DNA from: Paraburkholderia panacisoli
GTDB lineage: Bacteria; Pseudomonadota; Gammaproteobacteria; Burkholderiales; Burkholderiaceae
Length of the DNA: 64,000 bases
Reading direction: 5' to 3'
Assembly (NCBI RefSeq): GCF_008369935.1
Contig: NZ_VTUZ01000013.1
Coordinates: 62,001 to 126,000, forward strand
The first letter of the stretch is position 1, and each line of letters starts with the position of its first letter. Under the pieces are notes generated by a model. That model had not been told where the DNA came from. It worked only from the letters and a program-made list of their open reading frames with translations, and did no database searches. Below, one piece after another: positions 1 to 7,654 of the stretch. A program made the position numbers and the translations under genes.

Positions 1-352
1 TCATGTCAATGCCGAGCAGCAGGCTCGCGAGGCCCCGCCCGATCGCGGCTCCAGCGATGATTGCAATCACCGTCGCCACGGCCAGCCTCGACGCAGTGAG
101 TGCGTTCCTCTGATGAAGGTAAAACCGGGCCGCGTGGTGCAGCAGCATAATTGACAGCCCGATCGCCTGGCTGAACACGAGGTTTTCGGCGAGGCTTCTG
201 CCAATCCCGACTCCAGTCAGGGCGACGGCAATCAATGCGTTCCCGATGACGACGAGCACCGCCTCCCGTGCGAACCCGGCCAGCAGTTGTTTCTCCGGAA
301 TGCTCAACCCTGCAGACACCTCGGGAAACTTGATGTGGGTACCTGGAATCAT
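1..352 (-). CDS. Membrane protein, N-terminal part (cut by left edge)
   Basis: An open frame starts at the ATG on the minus strand at 352 and leaves the window after 117 codons without a stop. The visible part has three hydrophobic stretches (about residues 29-50, 59-76 and 88-112) separated by short charged segments, so it is an integral membrane protein. The pattern recalls the membrane part of LytS/YehU-type sensor kinases, but no catalytic domain is in view and that is only a guess. Its ATG overlaps the stop of the upstream DUF2306 gene in an ATGA arrangement, so the two are probably translationally coupled. Confidence 0.6.
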   Translation of the reverse strand, partial: MIPGTHIKFPEVSAGLSIPEKQLLAGFAREAVLVVIGNALIAVALTGVGIGRSLAENLVFSQAIGLSIMLLHHAARFYLHQRNALTASRLAVATVIAIIAGAAIGRGLASLLLGIDM

Positions 353-726
353 GCGATCCAACCCGTCACGATCAGGTTCAAGATACGATGCGGCGTGGCC
401 ACGGCGGCAATGCCGGCCACAATCAGCCCGATGAACGATCCGCGCATGGCGAGTTGGTGACCGCGCACGTTGCCTTGCCGGATAGCCCAGATCCCTCGCC
501 CGACGCTTACAAACGTCAGCAATGAGAGCGCGTGCACCCAGGAAAAATGCCCTGGATCCAGTTCCCGGATGTCGAACGAACTCAGCGCCGTCGCCAACAT
601 CGTCACGGCCCATAGACGGCCGAGCCATTTGTGGCGCGCGGACCCATTTTTCGACCCGAGCACCACTGCCCCGAGTATGACAGAAAGGGTTGCCGCGGCG
701 ATATGAACCGCAACGATCGCTGACAT
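349..726 (-). CDS. DUF2306-type membrane protein
   Basis: This 125-residue protein begins at the ATG at 726. It has four predicted membrane helices, with a short loop reading SARHKWLGRLWA after the first and a second cluster GNVRGHQLAMRG before the last two. The H-x-W-x-G-R and R-G-H-x-x-x-M-R-G pattern is typical of the DUF2306 family of small bacterial membrane proteins, whose function is unknown. A longer open frame extends upstream to 1110, but it has no hydrophobic or family-like sequence before residue 1 of this call. The stop overlaps the start of the next gene (ATGA). Confidence 0.75.
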   Translation of the reverse strand: MSAIVAVHIAAATLSVILGAVVLGSKNGSARHKWLGRLWAVTMLATALSSFDIRELDPGHFSWVHALSLLTFVSVGRGIWAIRQGNVRGHQLAMRGSFIGLIVAGIAAVATPHRILNLIVTGWIA

Positions 727-917
727 GCTGGCCCTCGTTGCAAGGAAGAGCGGACTCGATGGCTGCAGTCTGTGCCGTGGCTGGATCGGTTTCGAGGTGA
801 AAGCGACGAACCGTGCGAATCCTGTCGCCAGTGGTGTTTCCCGTGGCGCGAGAGGATGGGCGGACGGGTTCCGTCGTAGCCAACAAGTCACTCGAATGAC
901 CGCTACACTTGGCGGAT

Positions 918-1290
918 TCAACCGGTGGATGCAATAGTTTGCTGGAATCGTTCGGCGGGCGTCTCGTAGTCCAGTGTCTTTCTCGGACGCTCGTTCAATC
1001 GTCTTGCCACGGCATTGAGTTTGGCCTGCGAATACACTGACAGGTCGGTGCCTTTGGGGAAGTGCTGCCTTAATAGCCCGTTTGTATTTTCGTTCGATCC
1101 GCGCTGCCATGGATGCTGTGGATCGCAGAAGTAGACCTGGATATCAGTGGCCACGGTGAAGCGTTTGTGCCCGGCCATCTCCGTTCCCCGATCCCATGTC
1201 AGCGATTTATAGAGCTCCTGCGGCAATTTGCTGGCATGCCTGATGAGTGCATTGACGACCGTCTCGCTGTCCTTGCTGGCTATGTCGCTG
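918..1290 (-). mobile_element. IS30-family transposase remnant (C-terminal part)
   Basis: The minus strand encodes about 120 residues matching the C-terminal catalytic half of IS30 transposases: KLPQELYKSLTWDRGTEMA, CDPQHPWQRGSNENTNG and LNERPRKTLDYETPAERF carry the second Asp and the Glu of the DDE triad. The reading ends normally at 918. Going upstream, family similarity stops near 1285 and the frame continues into unrelated sequence (residues 1-18 from the ATG at 1340). The N-terminal DNA-binding half and first catalytic Asp are absent, so the copy is dead. The sequence just beyond the stop (about 915-935) may be the IS end, but no opposite end is present. Confidence 0.85.
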
Positions 1291-1421
1291 ACCGGCCAAA
1301 ACCGGACGGTCACGGGACCGCCGGACCTGCTTCTACCCACCTAGGGAATCTCGTTCGACGTCGCACAGGCGACCGCCGTTCAATCGGGGTACCATGTCGG
1401 ATGAAGTAGAAGAGCATTGGT

Positions 1422-2138
1422 ATGTCGTTGCAGTCATCGCATCGATTGGCGGACAAGGCGCTATATCCCATCACCATGAGCAGCGAGTTTCGAGTCCTCT
1501 TTGTTGGCAATAGCTATACAACGAGAAACGATATGCCAACGATGCTAGCCAACCTCCTTGAGGCAAGCATTCCCGGTATGCAGGTGAAGGCAGAGGTACT
1601 CGCATTTGGCGGCGCATCGCTTGCGGCGCATTGGAACCGAGGCGAAGTCCAAAAGCATCTAGCTGCCCAGATATGGAACGCGGTCGTGTTGCAGGACCAA
1701 AGCACTCGACCGCTCCGTGCATTGAAAAGCATGCAAGAACATGTGCGACGATTCGTCGACAAGATTCAAATCTCCGGTGCGAAGCCATATTTGTACATGA
1801 CTTGGGCTCGGAAGAATGACCCGGCGTCGCAGGCAAATATCGTTACGGCGTTTCAGGGTCTGGCTAAAGCGACCGGGGCCAGAGTTATCCCAGTCGGCCT
1901 GGCTTGGGATCAGTTTCGCAGACTGCGGCCTGAAATCGACCTATACGAACCCGATGGAAGTCATCCATCAGTGATAGGGTCATATTTAGCGGCGTGCACT
2001 CACCTTTTCTCGTTTGCCGACATTGAGGCAGTCTCCGATAGGTCAACCGAAAATACATTAAGTGCTATCGACCTGAATTTGCTCCATGAGGTATGTAGGA
2101 CGACCGCAAGAGCTGATATAACATTCCGCTCAAGTTAG
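1422..2138 (+). CDS. SGNH/GDSL-type hydrolase-like protein
   Basis: The 238-residue protein carries the block I motif FVGNSY, with the nucleophile Ser after Gly-Asn (about residues 27-32), and a block V motif DGSHPS near residue 180, giving the Asp and His of an SGNH esterase/lipase triad. No signal peptide is apparent, so it is probably cytoplasmic. The start at 1422 has AGAAGAG seven bases upstream; an in-frame ATG at 1476 without a good ribosome site is the alternative. Its base composition is clearly less GC-rich than the neighbours. It follows an IS30 remnant, which fits horizontal acquisition. Substrate unknown. Confidence 0.7.
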   Translation: MSLQSSHRLADKALYPITMSSEFRVLFVGNSYTTRNDMPTMLANLLEASIPGMQVKAEVLAFGGASLAAHWNRGEVQKHLAAQIWNAVVLQDQSTRPLRALKSMQEHVRRFVDKIQISGAKPYLYMTWARKNDPASQANIVTAFQGLAKATGARVIPVGLAWDQFRRLRPEIDLYEPDGSHPSVIGSYLAACTHLFSFADIEAVSDRSTENTLSAIDLNLLHEVCRTTARADITFRSS

Positions 2139-2315
2139 TTAGCCATGCCGGCCGCTGATTAGCTCATAGGTTTGGACTTCGCAGAATAAATTCGTCACCG
2201 ACCAGCCGGAAGCCGCACCGTCAGGCGGCCGCTGCCGGGCCTGTGGAATCGGCAGCGATCGGGCCAATTGCGGCCGATCGCGTTGACAACACGAGCGGCC
2301 GCTTCCAAGGGGTGA

Positions 2316-2459
2316 CTGGCCATCTCAACTGGCGAGACATATGGGCATAAGGCGGTAGGCATCACTGATCGGGGGCAATTCGTGTTTTGGGCGCTCGTCA
2401 TAATTGGCGGCCTTCTTCTTTTGCTTCCCTCGTTCGTGAAGGCCATACGTCGTCCCTAG
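2316..2459 (+). other. Possible C-terminal remnant of a membrane protein
   Basis: After a stop at 2313-2315, a short frame without a convincing start codon reads a strongly hydrophobic helix (FVFWALVIIGGLLLLLP) followed by a basic tail FVKAIRRP and a stop at 2457. It looks like the end of a degraded membrane protein. The rest of 2139-2787 holds no recognisable gene on either strand. Confidence 0.2.
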
Positions 2460-2787
2460 TGCTCGGGTTCAGTGCATGTTGCTCTGGAGCTTGTGCGCGA
2501 TTGTTCTGTAGTCTTGCATGATTGGATGGATACCGTTCGTGCTGACGAGCGGGTCGCCATCGTGTGCCGATGGTCCCTGTGAGATTCAAAGGGATGCATA
2601 GAGATGGTGGCGGCTTCACCCGAACGAGCGCGCCACCCGCTGGCTCTTCGACCTCAACACGCAACGTCCGCTTACGATCGGTCATCGGCCTTTGGACCCT
2701 GAGCGACAATGCCCGCTGTGGGTCGGTTTTGCGACGATCGCCTGTCGCTAACGTGCTTTACTTTCCGTTTTCTGAAGCGCCCCCTAT

Positions 2788-3374
2788 CACTGTCGGCGGT
2801 CGTCGAAAGGGGCCTGTCGACCGCAGACCGCGATGCCGAGCGTCGCGATACCGCGTTCGATGCCGTGCTGACCCAGTTGCTGACCGCAGCCGTGCTGGTC
2901 ACGATGGCGGAGCGAAGAACGCCGGACATGTGCCGCTGCATGACGTCGGACAGATCGCCGACGCGCTTTATGCGCTGCTGGGCGGGGCGGTCTTTGTATG
3001 GGCGCGCTCGGCACCACGATGGTGGCGGCGCTCGTGTCGTCCCTCGCCCTCGCGTGGGGCTTCGGTGAAATCGCGGGCTAGCGCCGTTCACTGGCCTTGC
3101 ATCTGTTCGAGGCGCGACGGTTCTACGGGGTCAACGGTGACCGCAGTGTGGTGTTCGTCGCGCGCGTGCCGGACCCTCTGTCGCTCAACATCGTCGCCCA
3201 GGTGCTCAACGCTTTGCTGCTGCCGTTGGTTGCAGGATGCTGATCGCGCTGGCGAGTGGCACTGTGTTGCCCGCTGCAGAGCGAGTGCGCGGCGCATTTC
3301 GCGTGGCGCCGATCATTGGCGTGAGCATCGCGTGCGGCATCGGCATCGTCGGGGCGCTCGGCGTGTCGCTGTGA
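2788..3374 (+). pseudogene. Decayed Nramp-family divalent metal transporter (C-terminal third)
   Basis: Reading the plus strand across three frames gives consecutive pieces of an Nramp (MntH-like) transporter: ERRDTAFDAVLTQLLTAAVLV, then HVPLHDVGQIADALYALLGG, then GTTMVAALVSSLALAWGFGE, then SLNIVAQVLNALLLPLV and a final helix ending at the stop at 3372-3374. The frame changes near 2907 and 2995, with a stop near 3080 and further disruption near 3235. The order of the pieces matches the end of intact Nramp proteins. The N-terminal helices with the metal-binding DPGN motif are missing. Intact relatives are H+-coupled Mn/Fe importers. This copy cannot make a working protein. Confidence 0.7.
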
Positions 3375-3412
3375 TGCCGATCAGACATGCCGGGCCATCA
3401 TCGGCCGGCATG

Positions 3413-3913
3413 TCAACAGTCGGCCCTGATAAAGCGGCGCAATTGACGCACAAACTCCGCGCGGGCGGCGGCAGGCAGTTGCCGTCCGACGGGAATACGC
3501 TGCCAGCCGTCGCAAAGGTAGACGGCGCCATCGCTGTCGCCGACAGACACGGCCAAGCGGGCCGCATTCATCCGATGCATCGTGCGGCGTCCGCGCTCGT
3601 GTACTTCGACGATCACGAACGGGGGCGCGAACGTCAGCACCTCGCCGTCCGTCGCGTGCCTGGAGTAGGCGATAAAGGCGGTGCCGACGGCCACGGCGCA
3701 AAGCATCGAGAATGGCAGCGTGAGCCACGCGCCGAATGCGAATGCCGCTGCCACGCCGATCGCGAGGTCGAGCGCCATGAGGAACACGGTCGCGGCGAGC
3801 GACTGCCGCGGCGTGAGGGAGCAGTTGCGCTTGATGCGCCACTCCCGGTTCGGCACACCTCCCTCGCCGTCGAAAGGGCCAGGCCCGTACGAACGCCTGA
3901 AGTATGCGTACAT
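3413..3913 (-). CDS. DUF2244 domain membrane protein
   Basis: This 166-residue protein has the DUF2244 layout: a basic N-terminal segment reading WRIKRNCSLTPRQ, two adjacent membrane helices (about residues 47-93), a short YSRHATDGE turn and a cytoplasmic part with the conserved stretch around WQRIPVGRQL. DUF2244 proteins are small inner-membrane proteins of unknown function, often encoded near heme-copper oxidase genes in proteobacteria, and an oxidase operon lies 2 kb away. The start at 3913 gives the family length; an upstream extension to 3976 is unlike the family. It is one of the few intact genes here. Confidence 0.75.
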   Translation of the reverse strand: MYAYFRRSYGPGPFDGEGGVPNREWRIKRNCSLTPRQSLAATVFLMALDLAIGVAAAFAFGAWLTLPFSMLCAVAVGTAFIAYSRHATDGEVLTFAPPFVIVEVHERGRRTMHRMNAARLAVSVGDSDGAVYLCDGWQRIPVGRQLPAAARAEFVRQLRRFIRADC

Positions 3914-3984
3914 GATGCAAAGTCCCGCGTCGTGGTGCCATTCGTGACGCGCAATGCGCGTGCCGCCAGCGCCCACGCCGCTTG

Positions 3985-4135
3985 CAATGTCACCGTTCCG
4001 CTCGCTACGGTATCTACCTGTGGCACTTCATCTGCGTGCCGTTCGTCGCGACGGTGCCGGCGGTGCTCGCTGCGTCTATCGCGCAGCATCCTCGCATATG
4101 TCGACCGGCGCTTTCACCGGAGTGGCCGAGCATGA
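3985..4135 (+). pseudogene. Possible acyltransferase-3 (OafA-like) remnant
   Basis: A short plus-strand frame reads RYGIYLWHFICVPFV, which resembles the SYGIYLWH motif of membrane acyltransferases of the OafA/YrhL family. It is followed in another frame by ILAYVDRRFHR, which could be the family's C-terminal end. Only about 50 residues are left and the frames do not connect, so this is at most a scrap of a former gene. Chance resemblance cannot be excluded. Confidence 0.25.
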
Positions 4136-4214
4136 CGACCTCGACGAGGCGCTCATGTTGTTGCGCGGCGAGCCTTTTCTGCTCTGGAGACCGGTCGATC
4201 AACACGGCACCGGA

Positions 4215-4748
4215 CTACGACGGGCCGCCCGCGTCCGCCTTGACCCTAGGGGATGCGTTGCGCTCCAGTCTCATGTACAGGTTCGCCGCCACGATACCGA
4301 AGACGATGTGATTGAACAGGCTGGCCCAGTTGCGCGCTTCTGCGAACCACGGAAAGAACCGTGTCATGCCGTAGAAATTAATCAGGTAAACGGCTACAGC
4401 GAAAGCGCCACCCGCCAGTGAAGCCATCCACATGCTCGAGTCAAGGTTGAATGACGTCATGATCAGACCGAGGACAAGCGCGAATACGATGGCAAGGGCA
4501 AAATGCACCACAAAGGCCGCGAGCACGATGCCAATTGAGAACGCTTGCGGCGATTGCAATGCGCCTCGCCCCAGAATGATTGCGGCGACCATGCGTGGGG
4601 GCTCCAGCACACTTCCTTCCGTCATCAGTGCCATCAGGATGACCCCTAACGCCAGGAACACAACGCCCGCAATGACGCCTGCCAGCACGGCTGCCCGCCA
4701 GTCGGGCTGGCCGTGTGTGAAATGATGGGAATCCATGTGAAGTTGCAC
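4215..4748 (-). CDS. Conserved multi-pass membrane protein of unknown function
   Basis: The 177-residue protein has four hydrophobic segments (about residues 19-43, 66-96, 105-125 and 139-158) and charged ends. The stretch NFYGMTRFFPWFAEARNW between helices 3 and 4 looks like a conserved loop. Similar proteins in Burkholderiaceae have been labelled sodium:proline symporter, but nothing here resembles a symporter, so I treat the function as unknown. The GTG at 4748 is preceded by GGGAGA six bases away; an internal ATG at 4736 is the alternative start. Confidence 0.65.
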   Translation of the reverse strand: MQLHMDSHHFTHGQPDWRAAVLAGVIAGVVFLALGVILMALMTEGSVLEPPRMVAAIILGRGALQSPQAFSIGIVLAAFVVHFALAIVFALVLGLIMTSFNLDSSMWMASLAGGAFAVAVYLINFYGMTRFFPWFAEARNWASLFNHIVFGIVAANLYMRLERNASPRVKADAGGPS

Positions 4749-4946
4749 AATTTGTCTCCCGATTGATTCGAATAATTCATTCTAGTCCTCCAACTCGGGA
4801 GACTGATAGCGTCGCATGCCTATCGACACCCCGACGGATGATCCTCGTTCTGGCGACGACGTGGCGTGATGAACTGTACGCGCAAGAGGCCCTTGAGGCA
4901 CGTCAGTTGTTGGCCGCGGCAGACCTGTCAGCGGATCGATAATTAG

Positions 4947-5208
4947 TCTTTTCAAACACTGCGCTTTAGGGCGCCCGTCGACGGCGAGCCGGTTGAGTGC
5001 GGCAATTACCGCCGAGGCGCTGGAAGATCATTTCGGCGCCCATTCCGCGCTGGAATCCGCCTTAATGGCTGCTTTCGACAACGGCCGCAATCCTATCCGC
5101 TCGGTTTGCGCGGAATCGATCGACCAGAACGGCGGCAAAGGAGTAGTGTTACATAGCGGACTGTTCACAGTGGACGGCATGGAATCCGATCGCGGCATCA
5201 CGGCATAG
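4947..5208 (+). pseudogene. Frameshifted DUF1488-family gene
   Basis: The frame opening at 4947 reads RFRAPVDGEPVEC. After one extra G near 4999-5000 the next frame continues AITAEALEDHFGA and runs to HSGLF near the end. Joined together these give a DUF1488 protein, a family of about 85-95 residues recognised by V-x-C-x-[IV]-[ST]-AEALEDHF. The usual first 15-20 residues with a start codon are absent, because an in-frame TAG lies at 4944. The gene therefore has both a missing 5' end and a one-base insertion. A fragment from the TTG or GTG codons near 4993 could still be translated, but it would lack the N-terminal strand. Confidence 0.65.
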
Positions 5209-5302
5209 TCCCGGCGCGTGCCACCGCATGCACCCCTGTCTCGCGCGGGTGGGGTGGGGCGCCATAGTCTGCAACCGCTAGTCAACGATGGAAGGAGGCC
5301 AC

Positions 5303-5860
5303 ATGTCACTCATCGTCGCAGCACGCTTTACGACATTCCCCGCCGCTGAAAACGCGGCGCAACGGCTCTTCAATGCCGGTTTCGTCGAGGAGGACGTCAC
5401 ACTGTTTTTCGTCAATCCGGTCGGCCAGCACGCACGTTTTCGGCCCGGCGGCGCTATCAGCGCCGACACAGACGCGAGGGAGTCGCCGAAGGGTGCCGAG
5501 ATGGGCATCACGATTGGCGCAGCGGTTGGCGCCGTGGTCGGCGTCGGGATCTTCGCGGCGTTTTCGGCGCCGCTTATCATGTCGCTGATCGCGGCCGGGG
5601 TGGGTGCGTATGTCGGTTCATTGGTCGGCGCGATGATGCGCACGCATGAAGCCGGCGACGAAGGAACCCGTGATTCCGGCGTGCTGGTGGCCGTACACGT
5701 GTCGCCGGACAGCCAGTTGGACGCCGCACGGGTGCTGCGCGCTGCGGGAGGCGCGGCGATCGAACGCGCGACCGGCCGCTGGCAACAAGGGCGGTGGGCC
5801 GACTTCGATCCGCTCAAGCAGCCTGAGCCGCTCAACGAATTCAGCGAGAAGCACGCCTGA
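5303..5860 (+). CDS. Glycine-zipper membrane protein, stress-protein-like
   Basis: This 185-residue protein starts at the ATG at 5303, preceded by GGAGG at the correct distance; the earlier ATG at 5288 lies before that site. Residues 1-40 look like a small alpha/beta domain (AARFTTFPAAENAAQRLF). The middle has two Gly/Ala-rich helices (about 70-115: GAAVGAVVGVGIFAAF, then IAAGVGAYVGSLVGAMM) in glycine-zipper style, and the C-terminal part repeats an alpha/beta pattern. This domain order resembles general stress protein 17M-like and DUF1269-like membrane proteins. A decayed relative lies at 10.9 kb. A terminator follows directly. Confidence 0.7.
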   Translation: MSLIVAARFTTFPAAENAAQRLFNAGFVEEDVTLFFVNPVGQHARFRPGGAISADTDARESPKGAEMGITIGAAVGAVVGVGIFAAFSAPLIMSLIAAGVGAYVGSLVGAMMRTHEAGDEGTRDSGVLVAVHVSPDSQLDAARVLRAAGGAAIERATGRWQQGRWADFDPLKQPEPLNEFSEKHA

Positions 5861-5907
5861 TTTGAAGGTGTTTTTCGCTGAGATTTTCAGCGAGCCAGGA
5901 AACAAAA

Positions 5908-5936
5908 ACGGCCCGGCTTTTGTCGGGTCGTTTTGT
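5908..5936. terminator. Bidirectional Rho-independent terminator
   Basis: The stem ACGGCCCG (5908-5915) pairs with CGGGTCGT (5924-5931) with one G-U pair. It is flanked by an A run on the left and TTTT on the right. It lies between the convergent plus-strand gene ending at 5860 and the minus-strand oxidase operon ending at 5989, so it can end transcription in both directions. Confidence 0.8.
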
Positions 5937-5988
5937 ATTCAGAGCGGTGCGTTCCAGGCACTCGCCAGAGGAACGGTCGGCGCAGGGG

Positions 5989-6330
5989 TCAGTGGAAGAA
6001 GAGTTCCCGCATGCCGAAGGTGTGATGCGCTTCGGCAGCCATCAGCACCATCAACACCAGCAGGCCCAAGGGCGGCATCAGGATGGCGTACACCAGCGCC
6101 AGCCGCTCCCACATCATGTGCATGAAAATCGACACGATCAGCCCGGCCTTGGCGATCATGAGCACGACGATCAGCGCCCAGCGCAGCAGGCCCTGCACGT
6201 GGAAGTAATCCACCATGTACGACATCGTGCTCAGTACGAACAGCAGGCCCCAGATTTTCAGGTAGATGCCGATCGGATGCTGCTGGCCGTGCGCGGCGTC
6301 GGGTCGACGGGCGGGATCGGTGTGGTCCAT
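5989..6330 (-). CDS. Cytochrome c oxidase subunit IV-like small membrane protein
   Basis: A 113-residue protein with three membrane helices (about residues 25-45, 51-73 and 80-101) and the family-typical stretch KAGLIVSIFMHMMWE in the second. This is the prokaryotic subunit IV type (COX4_pro), an accessory subunit of aa3/caa3 and bo3 oxidases in the inner membrane. The start at 6330 lies eight bases after the stop of the subunit III gene. It is the last gene of the five-gene oxidase operon and is followed by a terminator near 5908. Confidence 0.85.
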   Translation of the reverse strand: MDHTDPARRPDAAHGQQHPIGIYLKIWGLLFVLSTMSYMVDYFHVQGLLRWALIVVLMIAKAGLIVSIFMHMMWERLALVYAILMPPLGLLVLMVLMAAEAHHTFGMRELFFH

Positions 6331-6338
6331 GGTCTGCC

Positions 6339-7046
6339 TCACCACAAATAGAACAGCGCAAAGATGAACACCCACACCAGGTCGACGAAGTGCCAGTACA
6401 AGCCGGCAATCTCCACGATCTGGAAGTTGCCGTGCTCGGTGAACCCCGGCTGCAGGATCTTGCGTGCGATCAGCAGCAGGTAGATCACACCGCAGCTCAC
6501 GTGAAAGCCGTGGAACCCGGTGATCATGAAGAAGCACGCGCCAAACTGCGCCGCGCCCACCGGGTTGCCCCAGGGGCGGATACCTTCATGGACGATCAGT
6601 TTGGTCCATTCGAAGGCCTGCATCGATACGAAGGTTGCGCCCAGCAGCGCGGTCGCGAGCAACAGTGCGGCGGCGCGCTTTGCGTTACGCCGGTAGCCAA
6701 AGTTGACAGCCATCGCCATGGTGCCGCTGCTGCTGATCAGGATGAACGTCATGATGGCGATCAGCAGCAAAGGCACTTCCACGCCGCCCACCGTGAGCCC
6801 GAACACTTTGGAAGTGTCAGGCCACGGCACCGTGGTCGACATCCGCACCGTCATGTAGCCGATCAGGAAGCTGCTGAAGATGAAGGTGTCCGATAGCAGG
6901 AAGATCCACATCATCGCCTTGCCCCACGGCACCTTGAAGGCTTCGCGGTCGGCCGACCAGTCGGTGACGAAGCCGCGCCAGCCGTCAGGCCCGGCGTCGG
7001 TGGGCGTGGTGGCAGCCGATTCGGTGGGGAGCGTGGGTGTGGTCAT
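6339..7046 (-). CDS. coxP: Cytochrome c oxidase subunit III (second copy in operon)
   Basis: The 235-residue protein has five hydrophobic helices. It has the subunit III signatures WGKAMMWIFLLSDTFIFSSF near residue 40, GFHGFHVSCG in the fourth helix and a C-terminal segment GLYWHFVDLVWVFIFALFYLW. Subunit III binds no metal and stabilises proton pumping by subunit I. The start ATG at 7046 overlaps the stop of the preceding subunit III-like gene (ATGA), so the two are coupled. The arrangement of two subunit III homologues after subunit I matches CoxO and CoxP of the Bradyrhizobium coxMNOP oxidase; the symbol rests on that layout. Confidence 0.88.
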   Translation of the reverse strand: MTTPTLPTESAATTPTDAGPDGWRGFVTDWSADREAFKVPWGKAMMWIFLLSDTFIFSSFLIGYMTVRMSTTVPWPDTSKVFGLTVGGVEVPLLLIAIMTFILISSSGTMAMAVNFGYRRNAKRAAALLLATALLGATFVSMQAFEWTKLIVHEGIRPWGNPVGAAQFGACFFMITGFHGFHVSCGVIYLLLIARKILQPGFTEHGNFQIVEIAGLYWHFVDLVWVFIFALFYLW

Positions 7047-7654
7047 GGAGCGGCTCCATACAGCGGCCCGCAGATGGCGGCGACGAACCCTGGGGTGATC
7101 CACCACATCGCCGCCAGCAGCACGAGCCAGACAGCCAGCAGGAAATGCCAGTAGATGGCGCAAAGCGCGATGGCGCGGTGGGCTCGGAAGGGGTCCGCTC
7201 GCTTGAGAAGCGCGATCGTCACGGCCCAGGCCACCAGCCCGCCCAGCACGTGCAACCCGTGCAGGCCGGTGAGCAGGTAGAGGAAGCTATTGGAAGGATT
7301 GACGGTGACGGTCTGCCCGGCCGCCGACAGCATGCGCCAGGCGGCCAGTTGTCCGATCACGAACACGGCCGCCAGTACCCCGCCTGACACCAGCCACGCC
7401 GCGCGGTGCAAGGTGATCTGCCGGGCACGCTGCATGGCAATGCTTGCCAGCACCAGCGCGCCGGTGTTCCACCACAGCAGCGCCGGATGCGGGATCGGCT
7501 GCCAGTCGGGCTCGCGCATACGCATTGCATAGGCGAACAGCAGCAGTGAAAACAATGTCGTTGCCACCGCCATGAAGACGATCAGGCCGATGCGGCTCGC
7601 ATTCGGCGACACAGGTGGCACGTCAGGAACGAAGGAGCGGCGCAGTGTGGTCAT
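7043..7654 (-). CDS. coxO: Cytochrome c oxidase subunit III-like protein (first copy)
   Basis: This 203-residue protein is a divergent subunit III. It has a Pro-rich N-terminus, five helices, the motif LTGLHGLHVLGGL near residue 135 and IYWHFLLAVWLVLLAAMWW close to the end, equivalent to the HFVDLVW segment of canonical subunit III but with Leu-Leu-Ala in place of Val-Asp-Leu. It overlaps both neighbours by four bases (ATGA at 7651-7654 and 7043-7046). Presence of two unequal subunit III genes is the hallmark of coxMNOP-type operons. Which of the two corresponds to CoxO is inferred from gene order. Confidence 0.85.
   Translation of the reverse strand: MTTLRRSFVPDVPPVSPNASRIGLIVFMAVATTLFSLLLFAYAMRMREPDWQPIPHPALLWWNTGALVLASIAMQRARQITLHRAAWLVSGGVLAAVFVIGQLAAWRMLSAAGQTVTVNPSNSFLYLLTGLHGLHVLGGLVAWAVTIALLKRADPFRAHRAIALCAIYWHFLLAVWLVLLAAMWWITPGFVAAICGPLYGAAP

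Noticed and set aside
2564..4135. Plus-strand open frame of 523 codons
   Set aside because: It is an Arg/Ala/Cys-rich shadow frame in GC-rich DNA. It runs antisense over the DUF2244 gene and across Nramp fragments that lie partly in other frames, and it has no family-like sequence of its own except one short Nramp piece.
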